In this document: one piece after another, positions 55,621 to 64,000 of the stretch
Position numbering within the stretch: position 1 is the stretch's first letter
Layout of the letters: each line of letters begins with the position of its first letter
Source of the DNA: Fasciola hepatica
Taxonomy: Eukaryota; Platyhelminthes; Trematoda; Plagiorchiida; Fasciolidae
Length of the DNA stretch: 64,000 bases
Reading direction: 5' to 3'
NCBI GenBank assembly: GCA_948099385.1
Contig: CANUEZ040000180.1
Coordinates: 4,486,501 to 4,550,500, forward strand
The notes under the pieces: generated by a model
Seen by the model: only the letters and a program-made list of their open reading frames with translations
The model's database searches: none
Told to the model about the DNA's origin: nothing
Translations under genes and position numbers: made by a program

Positions 55621-57908
55621 ATGCACTCAATAATAATAATAATATTAACAATCATAGTTTATTCCGGAGAAGCCCGAGGCATGTCTTGCACATGATCATA
55701 TTTTTACAAGCCACAAAACTTACAGACAAAATTCATGAAAAATTTAGAAATACGCAAGACAAAAAAAGGGAAAGGAAGAAATAGATTTGGGATGGAAGGG
55801 AGATAAATGTGTGCACACCAGGGAGTAACGGGGGGAGTTTAAGTGAACCCGGAGATGGATTCATCTTTGGGCCTGACAAATCTGAAGGTGAAGGTCAGAT
55901 GGGGCAGCTGGCTGGGCCAAGTGGAGGAGAACGGGACCTGGGGGTTTTACATGAGGAGGACTGAAAATCGGTATGAGAAACTATCGCTTCGAGGAAAGAT
56001 GAAGAAAAAAGGGGAAAAGAAGAGAAGAAAGGAAGAATAAAAATTCGAGTTGCGTTGCTGGGGAATAGGTAGCCATGAGCTATGCGTTACTGTTATGAAC
56101 GGATAGTGACGAGTTGAAAGCAAGGAGCTAACAATGCAAGACGTAAAGAGTGAGTCAGATGGCACCAATGCCGCGGAAGGATCGAGATACGGAAAATATG
56201 AGGCACAGTTAAAAACAGAATTGACTCATATCATGAGGGGCGGCGGCATGGTGGCAGCAGAATCGGCAGGCGAAGAACTGTGGGAGACAGAGAAAATATG
56301 TGGATACATAAATATATATATTTATGTATGTGCGTACATATATATATATAAATATATCAGAACAGGAGCAAGTAGCAGTGGAGAGGCGGAACACGGAAGT
56401 AGCTGTGCCCGGAAGATGCAGCTAGGGTTGGGTCAAATAGTACTGAATTAACATGGACAAACCCTGATGGATTTGTATATGACAGGTGAATATGGGGGAT
56501 TAACAGCAAAAGAGAACCAACTTTGGAGGCACGGAGTGACGGCTGTGAGCAGAAGTCGACAAACGAGGGAATATGAATGTAAGGATTGACGGATACAAGT
56601 AAAAGCGAATCTAACAGTCTGATTATTGCAGGTGTGGCGTGTGGTGGTGGTCAAACATGGGTGAAGCTTTATTAAATGGACGTACATTATGCAGCAAGAT
56701 GGCCGTGAAAATGGCTGGGAAACTCAGAGCCAATGGAAGTGCGGGGTGGTTGAAGAGGAGTCAAAGATCACTGTGGAAGGGTAACTTGGAGGTTAGAAGA
56801 ACTGTAGTGCGAAGATGCATCAGTAGTAACAGCAAATAACATGGGGGAAAAAATGAAATTGAGGATCAGAAAGATCAGACAATAGCAGATCACACGGTTT
56901 GAAACTGTAGGTCAGAAGTGTGACGTTACGATGAGTTTACACTAAGTAGAACTCGGAAAAGCAGCGCAGCCTGAAAGGCACAATGAAGATACCAGTGGCG
57001 AGCAGTGTACAAAGAAGGCGAGAGTGTTAACAAAAGAAAACCAAGTAAGAGATCATCAGTCAGATCCTTCCACTGCAAATGAGGCAGAATGTAGACCGAG
57101 GAGGGGAAAAGAACCCGGAGGGGAAAGCCTGTGATGGAACAATAATGCACAATAAATAGTTGTGCTTCGGAGTTGGGAGAATGGAACTGTTGAGTTGCGT
57201 ACAATTACACAAATGGAATGAGCCGGAAATTGCCAATCGGTACCCTGCCTAGGAGGAAGATCCACGGGAGAATTACGGACTCAGACATGGAAAATATGGA
57301 AGTGGTAAAAAGATAATAAATTTGGTAGTAAAAACATGCAAAGTTTGGAACGGCGAGTTCTTATATAGATACGGGAAACAAAAAGGAGATGTGCCTTCTA
57401 GGAGATTTCAATATGAAGAATAGTGGGTAGCAGCAATAGCTGACCAAGGAACCCTCCTAGCAGTGGATCCCTAGGGATTTTTAGGAAGAAGAATGAAACA
57501 CACCGGCAGGGGTGGAAGCCATGCAGTTAACAGAAACCAAAGAGAGTTTGACCATCACGAAGGTGGTCAAAGTGGATGGAGAGCCCCAAGGGAAGAGGAA
57601 AGAATGAAGGCCACTTCGGGTTTAGTTGTAAAAAGGGAGAAAAAGTCGGGTGAATGAGTATGGGGGTAAGCATGAAGATGAGGACTAGAGGTCAGAGCGT
57701 GAAAGCTTTCTCAGACGCTTAGTCAAAGGAGGTGAATTCAATGGCTAGCAGCATAGCGTTGGTGACAGCTGAGTGGACCATGAGCGCACGCTTGGAAGCT
57801 TGCAACTAGATCAGGGGTAACCAGTTCAAAGTCCTGCAAAAGGCAGAGGGCAAGAATCGGGGCAAAAATTCGAGGATGAACAGTGGCGCAGGGCGAGAAA
57901 AAGCGCCT
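55621..57908 (-). repeat. CR1-like 3'-UTR copy (8), with AAT tail
   Basis: The terminus aataataataataat, then gtttattccggagaagcccgaggcatg, at 55628-55683 matches copy 6. The block aaggtcagatggggcagctggc with ggccaagtggagga near 55890 corresponds to 41540-41580. Strong purine bias continues to about 57900. An AT microsatellite interrupts it at 56290-56360. Confidence 0.65.
56290..56360. repeat. AT-rich simple repeat
   Basis: ataaatatatatatttatgt, a short GC piece, then acatatatatatataaatat. Partly palindromic. Confidence 0.75.
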
Positions 57909-60799
57909 TTACGAGTGGGAGCAGAGGCTGGTGGCAGAAATAAGTATGGATGTATAGGCACGATGGTATATTATTTTAAAAGAAAGATTAGGTTTAGCCC
58001 AAGTGGCAAACCTGCAAAAGCCCACTGCTAAAGAGTTTCCGCCGTTTGCGGTGCGGATAGACCTCGAAGATTTTGTTGGAAGGAAGCCAGACATTCTTCA
58101 AGTCCATACCAAAAAGCCCTGCCAGTGGGTAGAGGTGAGCGGGCATTCAACCTAAAAGGAAGATAGTGGGGAGACGTCTGTCAGATAACAAGAAGCACCG
58201 AAGAACTGTATCAAGGGTTTGCCCGGCCTCGACGACTTAGATTAATACCTGTTCGGGGGAAGCTAAGACAGCAGGATCTGTGGATCCCGCAGTCTTTGAC
58301 ATAGGGGCGGACGGGGAGGGTAGATCTCTCAACTGGGCGGAAGCGTACTTTTGAAGGGTAGGAAGAAAGTTTGCCGGCAGAGAATTTTATGAACTATGAA
58401 GAGCAATGTCATTTAAAAGATGTTAGTGATGTTACGATCCGGGAAAACTATCATATACTCGGTAGATCCTACTTCATACCACAGTGACTCGATCTCCTAC
58501 TCAAAAATACCTCGCTCGGTTACTGACCCTGCCATGCATCAGACATTCCACCAAGCCTTGTTTTGCATTCTCTCAACATAGCTCGCGCACAGATAGCGAA
58601 CTTTTTTGGATGTGTACGAAGTGCCTAAACGGTGTACTCGACTTTGCCAGCTTGTGAATATATAGCTCAATCCCCGCCTAAGGTTCCCCTCCCGACCCCC
58701 TTCATTTAGACTGGCACTTTAAAATCTTGATCTGTAAGTGAAAAGCGGGCCACTGTCGTTCTAAATGAAACTGCTTTTTTACCGTGTTTATAAAAAACCC
58801 ACAGGTTAATTATACATAGTCATCGTTTATAATATTATTGGTAATGGTGCATCTCTCGGCCGTGACCGAGACACACGAGCGACAGCATGATGGAGGTGCA
58901 CAACACTACTCAATAAGATAAACTGTGAACACATTTTTAAATTAAGAGTCAAAAGTTTGGCAGCAGAACAACAAAACTACACGTTGTCTGCATGAATCAA
59001 ATTGATAATAGTTTGCTCAGCGAATACAAACCTGTTTTTCTAGTTCAGGCTTGGCAGTGGCACACCGTGAGAACACTGAAAAGATCTTCAAAGCATATCG
59101 ATAGAAATGCAATAAATATCAAAAAGAAACAAGCCATGAATAACAGAGGCTTATCGGGATTCGATGAACGGAGTGAGTCATGAACAGGTAAACGAGACAA
59201 AAGGTGTAAAGTACAATCGGGACCCTATAGCTGGAACCACATCCAGACTGCAACCCCGTTCAGTCCAGGTCATTAATACTTCGTCGTCTCTCACCGGGCA
59301 GCTTAACGGAATCCTAAAGGTGAGGCTTAGGAATGGTCTATGTTGAGTTGATTCCAGGATGCACTCCATCGTGTTAGCTGCTACCCTCAGGGATCATCTG
59401 TGGTTGGCCTTGGCCGGCGCTATCTCTCACGACCCCACCGAATCCGAGGTGTCCATCACAGCCCCTTGGTTTTATCATAGGTCCCATGAACTGGCTGATC
59501 GGACTATTCCACTTTTCATACCGGATGACCAAGAATTACTTTTTGACTGTTGCCGACTGAGGCCTCGTTGGGTCTTCTCACGGCAAACTTCAGCGTTTTC
59601 AAGCCATTCGACATACCGTACTCCGGATCGCTTCCCAGTAGACCAGTTAGAGACTTAACTTGCGGCATTCACCCTACCGATATCACTGTCGGTGCCTATG
59701 CAAACGACAGCTCAAGCTACACGTGTTACAACACCAAACACCAACATTCATCAATTTCAGTCCATCATACCTCGCCAAATTCTGTTGGTTTACCAAAGCA
59801 TACTCTTTGCCAAGTCAGATGGCTCACACTTACGAAACAGTGCACATTACCAATGGTCGTTGCTCTCTGATTATTCCTGGACCCCATGCGGAACAACCCG
59901 ATATCTTAGCTGGAACATTAAAAGGAAATTTTGTATTGATACGATTCTGACACGCAGTCCGAACGAGGAGTCACTTTTCCTCCTAACCTGTGATTCCCAG
60001 TACCGAATCTGAAGAACACTGGGACCCAGTGAATTAAAGATTCCGTCAGCGTAACAACACAATAAGACGCGAGCCTATGCGGGCGTTTTTTATTGCAAGG
60101 TTTTGTTTTATTCTTCAAACTGTAGTCCTTTTGGAAACTAGTTCTTCACTGATACGGTTTCAATCCTTCTTCCCCCAGTCATGCATCATCATTTTTTGCA
60201 TGATATTGGTTGTTGATCCTGGTAAATGACTCACGGTTCGATAAATTACAGTTTCTTTTTACACCCATCAGTATTCCCTTGAGCATGCATTTACATTTTT
60301 TCCTGCCTAACTGCCTCCGTTCGCTGAACCTCGTTGGGCCTCCTGCATTCATGACTTGCACTACTCTGCTATACAACGCATCTTTAGCTCTTTTGTATTA
60401 CCGCTCTTTTCACTGCTGCCGTCGGCTACCATTGCCGAGTTCTAACTCAAAACCGCCACTTTTGCGGAAAAGCTTATTATAATCTTGGTTCATTCGAGCC
60501 GCCACTAGCTCTGTTGCTCGGTTACCAAACATTCCGATTCCTACTTTTAAAATTGGTATACTTTTCATCATGTTGAGTGGTGTTGTACACCATGATCACA
60601 AGCTTAGGTTTGCTTCCCGACCACGGTTGAGAAGTATGCAACTATTGCTATTATTAAAAGGTGATCGGTCACCTGAGCAATGAAGTCCGGTGTGCTGATT
60701 GAGGGCACTGAGTCCAAGAAGTAGTTCTCCCAGATGGGGGCTTCAACATGTCAGATCCGCTTACCAACATGGATACAGGAGGAGAGGAAAAATAAAGCA
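57909..60799. other. No recognised gene
   Basis: The start (57909-58440) may be decayed coding sequence of the CR1-like copy to its left, but no RT motif is certain. 58440-60800 changes to balanced base composition with ORFs up to 106 codons (59359-60012, three overlapping frames) and no motif. This may be unique host sequence; I cannot assign exons. Confidence 0.4.
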
Positions 60800-61540
60800 G
60801 GAGGCTAGTGTACGGAGATAATTCGATCTAAGGAAGGTCTGAAACCGCCTGTAATAAGTATAGCATTGGCAGAGCAGGAAAGGCAGTATTGAAAGCGTAA
60901 ACATCGGGGGCAAAATTAGAGAGGACTAAGCTTGGGTGGCAGTGGAAGCAACCTGGGGAAAGGATCCCATCATAGTGGCGGATAGATAAACGTTTTGGGC
61001 CTTCAGTAAGGTCAGGAAGAAAACTGCTCGATAATGCCTCTGCGGATAAAGCACTTAATCTAAGTTCAGCTGCCACCACCCTGCCTTGACTGACGGTTGT
61101 TGGACATGCGCCGACACACAGCTATGCAAACAAAGTAAGTTGGGGTAATCACGGGGAGCCAGTATTCCTTTACTATCACTGTGCCGGTGTTTGAACTCAG
61201 TGCCAACGATAGCAGATGCGATATCTTCCTAGTTGATGAGCCAGCGTCGGTAAGAGCTGGTAGAAAAGAATTCGGCATCGGGGTATTCGACCTACCAATG
61301 TCAGAGGCAGGACCACAGGTATTGCCATGGCGAAAGAAATTAGGTCCCGATGGGGGTGAAGCATCGTCGGAAGCTGGAGAGTAGGTGATGATGGGAGAAG
61401 GATGGCGACTGGACAAGTAGCTTGCAAGGGCTCCGCTGGCCTTTGTGGATGATCAATAAAATAGGTCTGCTAGAGTCTTTTGATGTGGTCGTTAGGGTAG
61501 ATAACGATGGAACGAGGAGTGTGATGGGCACTGGTCAAGA
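60800..61540 (-). pseudogene. CR1-like endonuclease fragment (element I)
   Basis: From high to low: a Ser/Pro-rich linker (61531-61330), then AGSSTRKISHLLSLALSSNT with GTVIVKEYWLPVITPT and NNRQSRQGGGS, matching NARSLRNKLxELLSL, TETWL and RxDRxxRxGGGV of the APE domain start. Here TETWL reads KEYWL. LSSSFLPDLTEGPKRLSIRH follows (61079-60828). The later GDFN and SDH blocks are absent. Confidence 0.7.
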
Positions 61541-61565
61541 AATATGGACGTTAGACGGTGGGTAA

Positions 61566-61900
61566 CATAATAATAATGGATTTTTTGAAGACATCCAAAG
61601 CCTGCTTGACTGCCTGACCATATGGTAAAGGTGAGGCCACAAACGAGATTCTTCAATATTCAATTGAATATATGCAGCACATATTACTGTAGAGGTTATG
61701 ACTGTCGCACGGATGGATGTCCGGAAAATTGAATTTCAAGGTCAGATGGACACACCAACAAGGGTAGCGTTCTGTGGTCCAACAGCGCGTTATTTGAAAA
61801 TTTGGCGTTGATTTGATTGGGTGAGCGATAACTCAGTTGCTTTTATGGTCAAAGTACAGCAATTTGTGCTATGATACAGTTCACGGTAACCGATACCCAA
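61566..61900 (-). repeat. CR1-like 3'-UTR terminal fragment (9)
   Basis: A degraded terminus ataataataatggattttt, then cctgcttg, and the block ggaaaattgaatttcaaggt with cagatgg (about 61720). The latter matches ggaaaattcagtttcaaggt with cagttgg at about 23118 of copy 2. Confidence 0.5.
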
Positions 61901-62019
61901 ATGTGGGAATTGTACAGCAAAACGGGGAACTATACAGCTAAATTGATCATAAGAAGAAATAAGCTCTAATTGTATTTGTATACCTACATAATGTAGACAG
62001 GTCTGGTGTATTCCCCATA

Positions 62020-62285
62020 TAAATGACTATACAAATGTATATATGTGCATATACATATATATGTATATGTGCACACCTGAACACATTTTGTATATAAATA
62101 TATATATATGTTTATAAGCATATCTGCACACGTAGGAACATATGTGTATTTAACTATTTACTTGTATATATAGTTATATATATATGTGTGTATACGGATC
62201 TATACATGTACTTACGCGTGCATAGATCCGTATATACATATATATATATACCTATACAAATATATAAATATATATGTAACCACAA
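62020..62285. repeat. AT-rich microsatellite block
   Basis: Tandem and mirrored TATATA/TATATG units over about 265 bp with embedded short inverted repeats (for example cggatctatacatg against gcatagatccgtat). Confidence 0.85.
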
Positions 62286-62563
62286 TGAAGATCCGATACG
62301 TATGGGGATAACTTTTCTGGAATGAGCCGATCAACTCCTGCCTGAACGATTTTGCTTCCCTGACCGCAACTAAGCCAACCTCTAATTACGCGAGCTGAAG
62401 CACGACGCCCATTAGGCGCACCTACCTACACATAAACCACCCACATCGTCATACGTTGCACCTAACGGACAGACCCATTCCGTAACGAATGCAAAATGGA
62501 GGACAGAATGAAGAATAAGAGTTGTATTGAAAAATGGTTGTTCAATGGTACAAAATGATCCTT

Positions 62564-63020
62564 TCACGCACACTTCCGTGCCGAAGTTCTACAGTCATAA
62601 CGGTGGATCGAACAGCGTCCAGCACCCTCGACATTGTAATGTTTTGCCGTGTTCTGTCTGTGAAGTAGAAATGGAAACAATTATTATCTGTTTTTACTTT
62701 GTACAAGGCAAAATGAAAATCGTAATTGTAACTCACCTACTTTTCATCAGCCAGACGGCGGACGCAAACGTAGTGGCTGTCCTATTTCGGCGTCGATTGT
62801 GCACGCAGCAAAATTTAACCCCATAGTATGGGAAATTTTTCGGCAGTGCACCCGGATGCGTACGAAGCCAGTTCTCAGCACTAACACTCTCATACACGTA
62901 AAACGAAGTGAAAGTCTGCTGCTGAAATAACCGAAAGTCTTCCTCGAACCTTGAGAACACTTTATAGGCTTCTTTTACATGTCTGGAGAAACTCTCAGTC
63001 ATCAACGAAAGCACGTGCAA
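62564..63020 (-). pseudogene. N-terminal exons of a second MULE-like transposase or derived gene
   Basis: The minus reading from 63020 gives FEEDFRLFQQQTFTSFYVYE and YYGVKFCCVHNRRRNRT. It aligns with the first MULE's NSDFREFQWAI and YYFIKYCCVHHRRRHCS, including the paired Cys and the basic stretch. It is followed by a consensus splice donor (TAG|GTGAGT, at 62736) and acceptor (tttctacttcacag, at 62658). The second exon reads QNTAKHYNVEGAGRCSIHRY and stops at 62564. No DDE core is visible in the next kilobase, so this is a truncated copy or the first exons of a gene whose rest lies elsewhere. The base quality of the frame (95 codons open) is better than in the first MULE. Confidence 0.62.
62658..62736 (-). 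other. Predicted 79-bp intron
   Basis: Donor GTGAGT, a pyrimidine-rich tract (tttccatttctacttcacag) and AG acceptor; the phase-2 junction keeps the frame open. This is motif evidence only, without transcript support. Confidence 0.55.
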
Positions 63021-64000
63021 CGGCCACGACGGTCAACAGGTCTGAGCGGTAACAGCCTTGCGCAACCTTTATATACTACGAAGTGCCTAACTTAAACAAA
63101 AGTCGCCGCAAAAGTAGGAACACCATTCTTATTTTCCCCAAAAATGACTCCATCAGTTGGAACCATTTTCTTCAGTATTCCCGAATAACGCCAATTTGGC
63201 CATCATTAAGGTTGGACCACAAGACACTATCCACCAACAAGTAGTGAGTGAGGTGTGCCTAATAGTCAGGATATGCAACCAAGTAAGACAGGAGTGGGAT
63301 AGAATTGCAAAGGAATTCCTGTAATATTTATATAAAGTCTCGGGGGAGAGTATGCTGACAGACAAATCCTCGAAAAGGCATTGAAGGAAAATGAGAAAAG
63401 TTATTGCCGATGACTGATGTGTACATGAACCCATAACTCAAATGAGCCGGATAATGGCAGAATTATAGCACTGAAGGAGTTGCGAGATTTTCTGTAGGAA
63501 GGGGAATCGCGCAAATGAAACAGAAAATTCAATTTACCACAGCATTCGTACTCATTGTCCAGCAAGAAGTTGTGAAAGGCTCACTCATGAGGGATGTGCG
63601 TAGATTCCCAAACCTCGAAATTCGTTAGAGAGGAGTAACAGAAGTTAACAGTTGAGTGAAATGCTACTCAAGATGGGTTTGTTCCGGGTTGGTTAATGAA
63701 CTCTAGTTGATAATAGATTGGATGGTGGGTTTAACATACTTGCTCTTATGAGGTCATATAGGGATGGTCCGTAAATGATACTGTCAAAGCATGCAGACAA
63801 TCACATAATGGAATAGCTGAAAAGAGTCTGACGTGGGGCATTCAAGAAACAACTGGGCTATCGGTATCTTGGCATACATACGATTCATTTCCGTCGAAGA
63901 ATTAGAGAAATTGCCTTGAAAGTGGCTTTCGGTGTGAGTGCCTGGTCGCGGAAAAATGATAGGAAAAGTTGCAATAGGTAAAAAGTGAGTGAGATGACGT
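63021..64000. other. No recognised gene
   Basis: The longest ORF (63153-63434, minus) has no motif. It could hold upstream exons or flank of the MULE-like sequence, but nothing supports that. Confidence 0.4.

Noticed and set aside
59359..60012. Three overlapping ORFs of 96-106 codons as a host gene
   Set aside because: No motif, competing frames and no clear splice pattern; could be chance in a less AT-rich stretch.
63153..63434. 93-codon minus ORF upstream of the second MULE fragment
   Set aside because: Composition is ordinary and no domain or splice link to the MULE exon could be shown.
1..64000. CRISPR arrays, bacterial promoters, tRNA or rRNA genes
   Set aside because: No regularly spaced repeats, no cloverleaf-like segments with intact arms, and no rRNA-like sequence noticed on either strand.

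Overview
The window looks like repeat-rich animal DNA. No intact host gene, rRNA, tRNA, operon or CRISPR array is visible, and almost everything I can recognise is a broken transposable element. The mixture of CR1/Jockey-like non-LTR elements, BEL/Pao and Ty3/Gypsy LTR elements, a MULE (Mutator-like) transposase and a short TRIM-like LTR element fits a large flatworm genome. A cestode of the Spirometra/Diphyllobothrium type is my guess. That is inference from repeat content only.

Layout. 1-6027: nothing recognisable. 6028-8118: a long foldback palindrome into which a young 1.37-kb non-coding LTR element (two 308-bp LTRs, CTTA target duplication) has inserted. 9885-12260: a decayed MULE transposase readable almost entirely in one frame, with a FLYWCH/FAR1-like N-terminus, a DDE core, a SWIM zinc finger and a C-terminal PHD finger. 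14335-14637: an RT relic. 15.6-27.55 kb: a BEL/Pao region (LTR-like repeat, Gag, protease, then integrase and a second LTR-like repeat) whose middle is occupied by two CR1-like elements on the minus strand. 27.55-33.56 kb: a long CR1-like element on the minus strand, then a plus-strand 3'-UTR copy with an ATT tail. 36.85-38.15 kb: a second BEL/Pao (protease and RT). 38.2-41.34 kb: Gypsy fragments on the minus strand (RT, protease, Gag, and a separate integrase end). 41.34-50.25 kb: CR1-like elements including a collinear, nearly identical inverted repeat with 2,867-bp arms (43077-45943 and 47209-50075) around a 1,265-bp spacer. 51.7-53.77 kb: the 5' half (ORF1 and endonuclease) of the same CR1 lineage. 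53.77-57.9 kb: two more CR1 3'-UTR copies. 60.8-61.9 kb: CR1 endonuclease and 3'-UTR fragments. 62.0-62.3 kb: an AT-rich microsatellite. 62.56-63.02 kb: the N-terminus of a second MULE with a recognisable intron.

The genes do not form a pathway; the window records successive insertions. The youngest event I can see is the TRIM-like element, whose LTRs differ only at their last four bases, together with the 2.87-kb inverted duplication. The oldest are the BEL/Pao and MULE relics, which carry many stops and lost catalytic residues. The most unusual objects are the MULE with a fused PHD finger, the LTR element nested in a foldback palindrome, the large inverted repeat, and a dispersed family of 1.5-2 kb CR1 3' UTRs that share a terminus and a trinucleotide tail. 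All homology calls come from motifs read by eye; no database search was run.
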